NCBI RefSeq assembly: GCF_041260155.1
Contig: NC_091930.1
Span: 22,656,237 to 22,720,236 of the forward strand
DNA length: 64,000 nucleotides
Origin: Ptychodera flava
Taxonomy: Eukaryota; Hemichordata; Enteropneusta; Ptychoderidae
Direction: 5' to 3'
Under the pieces are notes generated by a model. It did no database searches and was not told where the DNA came from. It saw only the letters and a list, made by a program, of their open reading frames with translations. Of the stretch, positions 36,301 through 48,300 are shown piece by piece. Position numbers and translations under genes: made by a program. Position 1 is the stretch's first letter; each line of letters begins with the position of its first letter.

Positions 36301-39300
36301 ATTTCCTCCTCACCATCTGCTGACTGTGCATTCACTCCACCCTCACTCTCTCTCATTCCACCAACTTCTTTCCTTGCCTTAAACCCTTTAAAGCCAGCCT
36401 GAATTTTCACAGCCGCTTTTTCAACTTCGGGATCATTCAAGTCTATATCGATTTCTTCTTCCTCTGTTTTCCCCTCCCCCTCTTTCATTTCGTTAGCCTG
36501 TTTCCTTGCTTTAAAGCCTTTGAAACCGGCCTGAATTTTTACAGCTGCTTTCTCGACCTCAGGGTCATTCAGGTCAATGTCAACGTCCTCCTCACTGTCT
36601 GCCTTGTCAGTCGTTTTCCCCCCTCCCTCTTTCATCCCACTAGCCTCCTTTCTCGCTTTATACCCCTTAAAACCAGCCTGAATTTTAACGGCTGCTTTTT
36701 CCACATCAGGATCGTTCAAGTCAATGTCTACCTCTTCAGCTGGAGCCTCCTCGGCAGCAGCTTCTTCCCCTTCCGTCTTTCCCTCGCCATCCTTCATCTC
36801 CTTGACTTGCTGCCGGGCCTTGAGTCCCTTGAATCCTGCCTGGATCTTCACAGCTGCCTTCTCCACTTCCGGATCATTCAGGTCAATGTCGATTTCTTCT
36901 TCCTCCGCTTGTTGCTGTTCCTCCGCCTACGGAAGAGATCCAAATGAAATTTAAACTCTGCCCTTTAACCTTATGAGAAACAACATTTCCTTGCCACGAT
37001 CTGATTTCAAGGTTTCACGTTGTGAACCGCTGACCAGCACTGTGTGGAGTCATCTTTTGTCAGATGACAGTTGTTTTCACGATTATAACATTTGAAACGA
37101 TGGTTGGAATCATGGAAACAGAGTTTGCGATGACTAGAACCTGAAGGGTTAGAGCTGTAAGGTAGAGAATAAAATGTTTATTATCATTACAGAGAGAGGA
37201 GTAATATTAAGGTACATGATTTCTATATAATGATTATAGTTACAGATAATTTCTTTACATTGAAAGAAAGCAAGCAAGCGAGTGAAGGTTTTGTTAACTG
37301 TTGGGAGGCAAATTTAAAGCAATGGAATTTTACCAATGCACTGTTGTCACTATGAACATGTTATTGACATTGTACACGCCCAACTTGTCTTTCGCTAGTG
37401 TTGCATTCTCTATAGAGGGCGTCTCTGTTTTAACCTTGACAATGATATAACAAAGCAAAGAAATGCAAATACACAACGGAGACTGACAGGCTTACACCAG
37501 ACAAAAGAAGATTGTTGCTGTATGTTTAGAGATTGTCATATTGACGAACATAAGCACTCATGAAGTCAATTGTCCTCAAAGGCAGGGTTACTGGAGGCAG
37601 TGGAGCAGTATACCAGTGTGGGGTCCTTTTGGTTACAGGCGAGGATAGTTGAGGAAAAGGGAGGGCAATGGATGGGTATAATGGTAAAGTTTTGGTGACA
37701 ATGGTTTTGGGATAGAATAAATATGATGGAGACTTGGAAGAAAACACTACTGCACAGGTGACGGATGCCATGACGGACCAGACCTGTTGAAATTCTGAAA
37801 TTTACAGAATTTTGAAGTTAAGTACAAGTTAATGAAGACAGGAGTGACAGAAAAGCAAATACATTTACATCATTCAATAAAGTTTGAGTAGGGTAAATTG
37901 AAAGGTTGAGAATTTGCGATTTTAATCACTAAGCTGAATTGACTAGGGGTGAAATTGAATACTACAGGTTGTTTTCCATTTTAATTAATTTAGATGATAA
38001 AAATTAAGAGGGAAGGTCATCCTGAATGTAAAGAAGATGGTTAGTTTGCTCTGTAAAAGAACAAGAATGATAATTAGTGACAAGTTATATCAGGGATAAT
38101 GTCAGTGATGACTGGGAATTGAAGATCATGTTTTGAATTCAAGAATATTCATGTTAGTTGATACTATACCTGTGTTTCTGCTGCCTGTTCCTCGGCTGGT
38201 TTCTCTTCCCCTTCCTTAAAACATGAACACAGAGGCACACATGACATACAGCGCAACAGACAAAAGAAATGATCCACTGCCAAATGATTTCTGAGCAGTG
38301 ACCTAGGGAGGCATTACTCGCCTGCCAATGCAGAGCTACAATTGGATTGGATAAGTACTGTTAGTAGTGTTCCCTAGATTGGTGTGGGAAAAGTTGATGG
38401 CAGTGGATCACTTCAAAGGTTTACAATAGACGGCACATGACAAGAGGACGATAGACACCAAGGAAACTGATGACACTGCCCTCAGCATAACATTAGTGCA
38501 ATTCTTTTGTTTTTCTTGATAGCCACTTGTTGATTTTACAGGTATTAGTTATTTTTTTTGAAAGTAAATGTCAAATTTCAATAAAAAGTAAGATTTGCAC
38601 TGTGTACTTTTTATTTTTGTCTACCATATTTTTCTCAGTTTCCATGGCAATAACAGACTGGACGAGATGATTGGCATAACACAAATAGGAATACTGACCT
38701 AAAAATGCAAATGCATATGTCCTCAGCATCCAGGAATAGTAGAATTCTGACAACCCATAGCTCTCATTTACTTTCAGTATTCAAAGTTTCAGAATCAAAT
38801 CTGTTTCACTCAGATTAAAGTATGCCTCTCCTATTCATAGTGTTGGTATTCATTTCATCAGTTTGCAATGGGACATATGCATTTGGAACCATACAGAAAG
38901 ACCAAGAGCTTGCAGAGATGGAATACAGACACAACTACCGGTACATGCACTGTATTACTGACAAATACACCGTCGCATCACAATGCCTACCTGTGCATCA
39001 TCTGCTTGCGTCTCATCACTGGGCTTGTCCTCCTCCTCCTTACCAAACAAACAAACATACAGACACACAAGACATGGCATGTGATTGGTGTGAATACATA
39101 TACTGCATGAATTGACATGATTGATACTGCATGTATCTAGGCATTGAGGGTGGAATTTGTATGGGTATATATGCCTGTACGATAAATTGATTTTGGGGAA
39201 TTCATTTTAATTCCTTAACAACCACTGCCACCATTATACTGTATGCCCAAATTATTGTGATAAATTCCAGGATCTTGCCTAAAGTTTACGGCAATCAGAT

Positions 39301-42300
39301 AATATACAGCAATACATTATGGCACAATAAATTTCTGCCATTCAAGGTAGTCATAGGATTACCATGATGTACTGTGATGGCATGCCCATGTATATCTGTG
39401 AACATACCGTACTTGAGGTCGTTTGGAACACATTATGAGTATGGTTATATGTGGCATGGATCACATGGTCATGTGGCATGGATCACATGGTTATGTGGCA
39501 TGGATCACATGGTTATGTGGCATGGATCACATGGTTATGTGGCATGGATCACATGGATGAGTCAGCATGATTGACTGAGGATGAATGAGCTGAGCAGAAT
39601 ATGATGATATCAGAGAATCTTACAATGAGAATGGTACATGACATGAATCCACACACAGACACAAACTGTGACACAGTCACATATACTCAGAGTGACAGAC
39701 ACCCATGCAAACCTCTGAGTGGATCAAGTGCCTGTACCATGGAAAACAGCTAAGATCATGTCTGCAGACAGACTAGACAGACTATAGAACATAAAGTAGG
39801 ACAGACAGTGTGACAACTGACCTTTGTCTCTGCCGGGGCATCCTCTGCAGAGGCTTCTTGTGTCTCCTTCAGGATTTGAAAACACAAACAGGCAAGAACA
39901 CAAAACAAATGAAAACAATAAACAACAGACTCAAGATAAACACAAATTAAACTTAAATTTACAAAATCAACAGAGGGACGCATACAAAAGTCTTGTACTA
40001 AAGCAAGCAATACATAAAACTGATGACACAGAACACAACTGCCGCTATACTTTTTCACAAATAAAATTTACAGGCGGATCCACTGGTCAATTAATTTCAC
40101 CCGTACGCTAGGCTACACGGAAACCTCTATGCTCTTGGAAATAGAACATCCTGTACTGTGCTGAACACAGGGTCATTCCATCCTGTAAGAGAATCACAGG
40201 GGTGGCAGATTTTCCCCAAACTTACTTGAGTCTCTGCAGTTTGCTCTTCCTCTGCTTTGACCTCTCCCTCCTTGAAAATTAAAAATTGTATTTAGTAATT
40301 ATGCCACTGAGCAAAACCAAAATAGTACATGACACATGTATAAAATAAACTATGGCAATAATAAGTTGACTTTATACCGATATCTGCAAGGGAAAATTGC
40401 ACAAAATGGATTAGCCAATCAAAAATGTTGAGGCTTTTGATTTCCTGAGAGATATACGGTAGAATGTGGGTTAATTTCTTGAGGATTTTCACTGCAGTAC
40501 AAGTCTGCAACATACGGTACCAGGACGGTGTATCATATACTGTAGCATGACTGTGGGGGTTTACCAGAGAATCTCACACAAGGATGATTGAATGTGTCGC
40601 AGAACACCTGCCAGGTCAGAGAAAGGTGTCACATATATCCACATTGAAAACTACCTAACACAATCTCAGCCCTCACACACCTGTGTCTCCTCTGCCGCCT
40701 GTTCCTCTTGTTTCTCTTCCGTTTCCTTTTTTCACATACAAAAGCAAAATAACAAGACAGACAGGACTTACAAGATGATAGGGGAAGCAACCACAGACAT
40801 GACATATAGCAGATGTAAAGATGCAAGCAAAATGTCTGGACTGTTAGGGGTACATAGCAGAACATACAATGACGTACATCATCAATAATTCAGCGGCTGT
40901 AACTCTTCAAAATAATAGCAACGCTGGTATAAAGAGACCACTTTGCAAATTAAAGGTATACAGTCACCTGTAATCTAAATATGCCCATATATGGTCAAAG
41001 GGGTGTTCCTTGGTATTTAAAATGCCATGTGAAGGCGCTGTTTTTAAAAAGCGGCCACCCGCTTAAAATCTGTTATTGGTTAGATTTTCTCTTTCCTTGG
41101 ATAACTGTGGCAAAATTGGAACAGGTGACAGTATACCTTTAAGGTAGAATGTGCCTAACAATTTTATAATGCTGTGTTGGTCTACAACTTGTGGGGGTTC
41201 ATAGAGAGATTTAAATTTCCACCAGTTTAAATTTCAAGTGTCCGGAATTATTGGATAATTTATTTCTCTGGTACAAAAATTTGTGGGGTGACCTCTGATT
41301 TTTCCTCTTTATTCAAAAGGGAATAAATTTGAACAAAAGTTAAAGACTTTCAATGTTGAGGCACATACTACCTTAATTTCATTGTGTGATTATTTACAGC
41401 CTTGACTTGAATTAAACACCTGCGCGGATTATTTGTTAATCACTGGATTAAATGTGAGTAACAACATTATTGTTAGATCAGAAACTTGGATATGACTCCT
41501 AAAACAGCTGAGACTTGGTGAACACAGAGTTTTGCATTGGTTGATCACAGTACTTAGCGGGACATTTCCCTACCTGTGGTTCTGTTGTCTGTTCTCCCTC
41601 AGCAGCCGGTTCAGGGGCCTTGACGAAGACGAACATAAAACACAAAATAACCACATAAACACAAATATAACAACAAACAAACAAACAAAATACACGGGAG
41701 AAGAAAGGTCTCTACTTTCTCTTTCACAGATTCTCTGTGAAATAGAGTAATGGAACTGTACTGTGCTGCAGTCTTCAGAGTCGCACTCTTGCTGCAATAA
41801 TTGTGAACACAGCTATTGATTCAATAGGTCAGGGTCTACTGCTCATAGATGACTACAATACCAGGTATAAAGTTAAATTCAAGCCAAGCTTATTGGTCAA
41901 CTTGGCAGGAGTGTTACAAATATTCTATTTATGGGTACATAATAAGTCAACTGTAATTTACTTCTTGTAAAATAAACATTTTAAATTCATCATTATTTAA
42001 TTTTAGTTTTTCAGTCTATAGTAGGTTGGTTGGGCCCTAACTGAATTGGCAACTGATGTCGATAAAATTCATGGACATGATTGTACCGTTTGGTTGGTAG
42101 AGTATACTATACTGAATTGTGTAATGGATTAAGAGTTCAGGTGGATGAAATGAATGAAATTGAACGGCAAATCTTGGCTGTGAGTGACTGCTATACAAGA
42201 GACGATGACATGTCCTTAAAATGGGCAAATCCTAACATCCCTCTCATTAATCTGCACAGTGACTGTACCTCAGATAAGAGAATGACTATGCTGGTCTAAA

Positions 42301-45300
42301 AATACACACAGGTGCCTTTGAACCATCAATCATACAAGAAAGCCAAGTATAATCCTCCAAATGGAAACCCCATCAATATGTATTGACCTAGTTTGTGACG
42401 TGAGTGAATGTCTTCACTCGTCTTGTCCAACTCATGTCTGAATTCACCCTTGCATCACCTTTTGCTTTCACGTTTTCCCGATTTATGGAATTGGAGATGG
42501 CCTTATCTTTGTGCATCATCAGCTGTCACTTAGTGTTTGCAGCTGATCAATGGGGAATGGCACTCATATGGTTATCGGATCAGGATGATTTCCCCAGGGG
42601 GCGCTCTCTGCGATGTGACCTGATGTGAGCTGCCTGTCTGAGTGAATTGATACTGTGTGTCATGGGCCACTGCATGCTGACACTGCCAGCTGCATTCTCT
42701 GGGTTCTAATTTGACCCAAACTGACTTGCAAGAACATACATGTGTCCCTAAATCTACTTGTATCGAATGTTCATGTATACTACTCAGGGTTTTACATCAC
42801 TTTTAACTTTTGAGAGTCCCTGGGACTCCTGGTGTTAGAAAATGGGAGTCCTACATCAAAATATGGGGGTCCCAATTTATTTCACAAAATGTTTTATAGT
42901 TATCAATGCCATGGTCTTCACTGTGTTCAATTAGTATTAAAACACACAGCAAATAGTTGCATATTTCTTAAATAATTCTACATGAAAATTCTAGTTCATA
43001 CTGAGGGCCCTCATTGATCAATTCAAAGAACATTATTCATGATATTATCTCATAACTTTAATGACAAGTTCACAACGTGAAATTTGAACAAATATTCAAA
43101 TTTGTCAAATTGACAAGAAGGTAAGTAATTTCATACTCTGAAATGGCATACACCTAGCAAGTCCAGTAGGTTTGAGTTCACACTCTGCCAGCAGCTCCTT
43201 CGGCAAATAACCTAGCAGTGTTCATGAAGTCAAAATCATCAATGATGGGGCCAACCAGTTTGTTGAACATTAGTCTATTAGGCCTTTGAGGATTGAGTCT
43301 ATTTCGTGCCCTCTGTTTGATGGCATTTTGTACTGAAAGGCCCTTTCACATGGGGCAGAGGACACTGGTATGACAAGAGCAATTTTAGTAAGAATGGCAA
43401 AATCAGGATACTCCTCTGTAAAATCAGTTAGCAACAGCTTGATATACATATCAAAATTCAGTGCCTCCCTATGAGATCTTGTGAAGTGTTTGTAAACAAG
43501 GAAGTGTGCCCTAGCTCTATCAGCATCAATACCTGGTGTATTGTTATAATGAATCAACAGTTGATCAAGCTGGTTGACCCCATAGTCAGGTAGGTTGGCC
43601 ACATTTTCAGGATATCTGTGTGGGTTGAGAATCACATCAAAACACTCCAGAATATTCATCTCATCATCTGGAAATCTGCTATCTAAATTCTGCAGCAGTT
43701 TGTTGATATAATTTTCTCTTGCATCACAGAACCTCTGTCTGAGTGGCTGATTGTCAGTATTTTGAATGTTTTTGTATGTGTTTTCTGACCATTGCCAGGA
43801 ACATCACCCAAATCATTAAAGACGTCTCTGACTGTGTGTGAATCATTAGTCATTCTATTCAATGTGTCCCTAGTAGACTGAACACTTTTTTGATATAAGA
43901 GGTGACAGAATCTTTCTGAAATGTAAGGCTCAAAATTCCAATGACAGTAAGAACATCAATCAATAAGGCAGTGAATAGCAGACACAATGAATTAGAGATA
44001 AATTTCAACAGCTCATCAGCCTTTCCCCCTTTTTTGTCACTTGCAAGTGCCAAGGCAATTGGCTCAAAACTGATGAAAACCATCTTGACAGCTGATTCGA
44101 CCGACAGCCAGCGAACAGATGTAGCCTCAGTAATTTGTTTTGTTTTCCCATTCAACAGAGTTTGAATTTCCCTAAGTTTGTCATATCTCACACTAGAGTC
44201 AATGAAGTATTTATACAATGAATGGATTATATTATGATATTCTTTGCAATATTCAATATCTCTGCCTGCTTGGGCAGCAGCAAGATTCAATCAATGTGCA
44301 ACACAATGCACTTGAACAAGGTTGGGATTTCTGGCTTTTAATTTTGCACCCAACCCGTTCAAACGGCCGGTCATTACGGCCGCCCCGTCTGTTCCTAGTC
44401 CATATATTTTGTCCACGGCTGCGTCACAGATTTCTTTCCTAGTCAAAAATTCAATCAAGGCGTTTTCAATGTCTGCAGCAGTGGCATCTGTAATTTGCTG
44501 GTTACAGAGGAAAGAAAAATTCGCCTCGCCATTCTGAATATATCGAACATATATTGCAAGTTTCTTATGAATGAAATGTCACAACACAAGTCTCATCCAA
44601 CATTATACCGATGACGTCACTTGCATGTATGCTATCAATCAGGGACTTCTCGATCGCACGTTGAATACACTCTTCAAACTCCATAACTATCTGAGGACGT
44701 TTGTAATATTCAATGTCTAAGCCGTTCAGATTCTGCAGATGAATGATGTCAGTGAATACATCGCATGGAAGGTCACGTTTAGCGATCAGGTAAACAGTAC
44801 GTAATTGTGCAGCGTACGCCTCGAGTTCGTTACTCTTACCGCTACGTATCACTCCACTCGTAACTGTGCTCTTACCCTGCAACTGCCGGTCCTCATGCTT
44901 AGGATTTTAATGCTTGTGAGATGACTTTTCGAGTCCTGATGACGAGTGAGAGTTGAATGTTGAAAATTACAAAAACCTTCCATGAACGGGCATGTAACAT
45001 TCGCTTTCAAACATACACCGCATTCCATGACGTTTCGCTCTTCAGAATATCGAAGCCATTTATAGTAAATCTATTGAGTCAACTTCTGTTGAATGTTCGT
45101 AATTTTGCTGACTTGGTCGGGGGACCTGATGTATCAGTATCGCATGGCGTAGCTGCCGTTTCGGCCTCGACCAAACCTGCATGGTGCTGGTTGCTGCGGC
45201 CGCCGAAAAACCTTCGCAGATCGGCCTGTTTGACACGACCCGCCATGATGCATAAAAATGTGTTAATCAACACAAACAAGAAATCGACCAATTAAGAATC

Positions 45301-48300
45301 AGTTTACATTTTGAAAGTAACTTTTTACAGCAATAGAATTTGTTTCCGCGGTTACCATTGGTTATGAAACAGTGGAGGCCAATGCACTATGGAGCATTCC
45401 ATTAAAGTACGGGGTCGGTAAGGTTTACTGGGATGTGTTTTACGTGTTCAGCAGCTTCGCAAGGTGTACACCAGCAACAGATATTGCTGCGTCCCAAGGG
45501 ACGCGTGGTTTAGTTTTTGAGGGGTCCTGCGTCCGGTTTTATGCGTAAAGGACGCAGAAATGCGCGTCATGTAAAACCCTGACTACTACAGTGTGAATGC
45601 AAGTACAGGATGTGTTTACACCCTAGATGTGTATGTGTGTGCCTATGAACAGGTATATACTGGTATGTGTAAACTTCTTTGTTCTGATATGTATGTACCG
45701 GTATGTATGTATGTATGTATGTATGCTTTATGTATGTTTGTATGTATGTACCAGTATGTAATGTATGTACCCCCATGTATGTATGTATGTATGTATGTAT
45801 ATATGTATGTACTGTATGTACCCCCATGTATGTATGTATGTATGTATGTATGTATATATGTATGTACTGTATGTATGTATGTATGTACTGGTATGTATGT
45901 ATGTATGTATGTATGTATGTATGTATGTATGTATGTATGTATGTATGTACCGGTATGTATGTATGTATGTATGTATGTACGGTATGTATGTGATGTATGT
46001 ATGTATGTATGTATGTATGTATGTATGTATGTATGTATGTATGTATGTATGTATGTATGTATGTATGTATGTATGTATGTATGTATGTATGTATGTATGT
46101 ATCTATCTATCTATCTATCTCTCTGTTCACTGTGTATGTGTGTATCTATGTATGTATGCATCTACCACTTACTGTAATGGTGTATAATAGCTTAAAAGCA
46201 AATACCAGATAAACTATAGTAACTGTTATAGTATGTTACTTTTGATTTTGACAAATTCTTAATAGGAGCAAAGCACGACATACAGAAATACAATATGTGA
46301 ATCGTATATTCCATCTTTCTGAGAAGATGTCACCATGGAAATGACCCCAGATTGACATTTACATGCACACACCTCATCATCTTTAGCATCCTTTTGTTCC
46401 TCACTGACGTCAGCTTCCACTTCGACCTCAACCTGCTCGGCGGAGACCTCAGCTGACCCGGTGTCCTTAGATCGGGGGGACAGGGACACATATAGTGAGA
46501 CTGGATACTATGTTTTTGGTTGAACGTTGCGACGCATTTCAACCCCAATGTTTTGCAGCAATTCTAATTTGCCTTTGACAGGAAGCCATACTGCAAGCCA
46601 ATGTAATTATTATGTGCTACTATCTGGGCAGACACCTCCTAGCATTTCAAGAAATGGTACTTTGGCGGCAGTGAGCTACATGTGCGTTGATGGGGAAAGA
46701 CCCAATTTGAAGTAAGTTTTTGGGAAGCCATAAGATATCCACTTTCCAAACCAAAGAAGCACGGTTACAGTTACAGAAGACGGCTACAACTTACTTGCTG
46801 AATAAACTTGCAGATTTTGAATTATCATTTACCATAGAAACTGCCAAATGTGACAATTTCTGTAGCTGGTGTACCGATATATCATATATATCTGACAAAG
46901 ACAGGAAACCAAAGACAACTGTGCAACTACTCAAATTTCATTGCATGTTAAAATATATTAAACATATATCATTTACACCATTTGTTTACATGTGTTACTT
47001 ATATTACTTATTAGTTTTTTGCTTTCACTATTTTTGTCAAGGCCGGGTTTGCACAGCAGCTGTGTTCACAATTATTGCAAATGCAACGCCACCATTTGCA
47101 CGGTGATCTCTTAGTGAAACGTGCTGAGAGCGACGAGCAACTTCCATATTTGCCAGAATGAAAAAATTGCCATTCTTCCTGTACCAGTACTGGTACTACC
47201 ACCATATGGCATTCTGTTCACCCTGTCAAATCAATGGTTCAGTCTGCCCAAACTACAGTCTATTGGACTGGTACACTGTTTGAAAAGGGGGGATGCGACA
47301 TATACTACACACAAACACTCACCTTTTCTTCCTCAGCCTTCACTTCCTGCCCCTCAGCAGGGGCTGCTTCTGCCTCAGCCTTTAAAATAAAAAAAATTGA
47401 CATGCAAACATTTAAAAAAAAATAAAAGAAAGAAATAAAAGTAAGCCATTTGTGCCAAAATAAAATAAATATAAATTAAATTTAAAAAAAAAATTGAAAG
47501 AAATATAAATGCTAATAAACATCAAATTAAAAGAAAAACTTGATGAAAAAAATCAAATGATCAACAGCCTTGAGTCTCTATCTTGACATTGACACGGTGA
47601 CAGGATATAACCAGGAAACACAGTATCAAATAAAACAGACATACTTTACATGAACAATTACAACATGACGCCCTACTGGGACGAAACATAATACCTTCTC
47701 ATCAGCAGGAGCCTCCTCCTTAGCCTCCTCTGCAGGTGCAGGACCGTTTTCTTCAGCCCCCTTTGACAAATATCAACGCAAAACAAAACAAGTCACAAAA
47801 CAAACAAACAAACAAACAAACATGACAGACCAACGCCATGACAGAACAAAAACAAAGACAGACTCAAGACAGTAGGTGTACATGGTTTATGTTAGATTTT
47901 GAGTTTGAAGTTAAAGAACCAGTAAATGATGGTTTTATGGGTTCTGAGGAAAGGTATACAGTATGCTGGGAGTACCACTACCAGGTCTCTAGATACATAT
48001 ACATGTCTTCGTAACATCTTTATCAGTAATATCTGCAATTTAAACCATTGACAACTCCTGGAGATCATACATCAACTGAATTCCTAAAATTTTTTGATGT
48101 CCATTTGAAATTGAAGTGAAACTGCAGTGAATATAGAGGGGGTTAAGCAGGTAGATTGTGAAACTGAAAGAAAGGCTTGGTAATTATTACTTAATAGGAA
48201 ACAGTGTTACTGCTCACTGTCATACTGTAGCTATGATACAAATATACCGGTAGCTCAATATGCAGGACTATAGTGTGGCTATTAAACCATTTCTCTGTTT

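Larger units (their letters stand above)
38170..41618 (-). repeat. Array of six duplicated 45/48-nt cassette exons
   Basis: Exons 41574-41618, 40681-40725, 40226-40270, 39822-39866 and 38170-38214 are each exactly 45 nt, and 38991-39038 is 48 nt. All are phase 0-0 with AAG acceptors. Products: APEPAAEGEQTTEPQ, ETEEKQEEQAAEETQ, EGEVKAEEEQTAETQ, ETQEASAEDAPAETK, EGEEKPAEEQAAETQ, EEEDKPSDETQADDAQ. The shared length, phase and ETQ-like end indicate tandem exon duplication. Any subset can be skipped without a frameshift. Confidence 0.8.

Noticed and set aside
45593..46187. Overlapping frames of repeated Met-Tyr-Val-Cys
   Set aside because: Translation of the TATG microsatellite in three frames, with no unique sequence.
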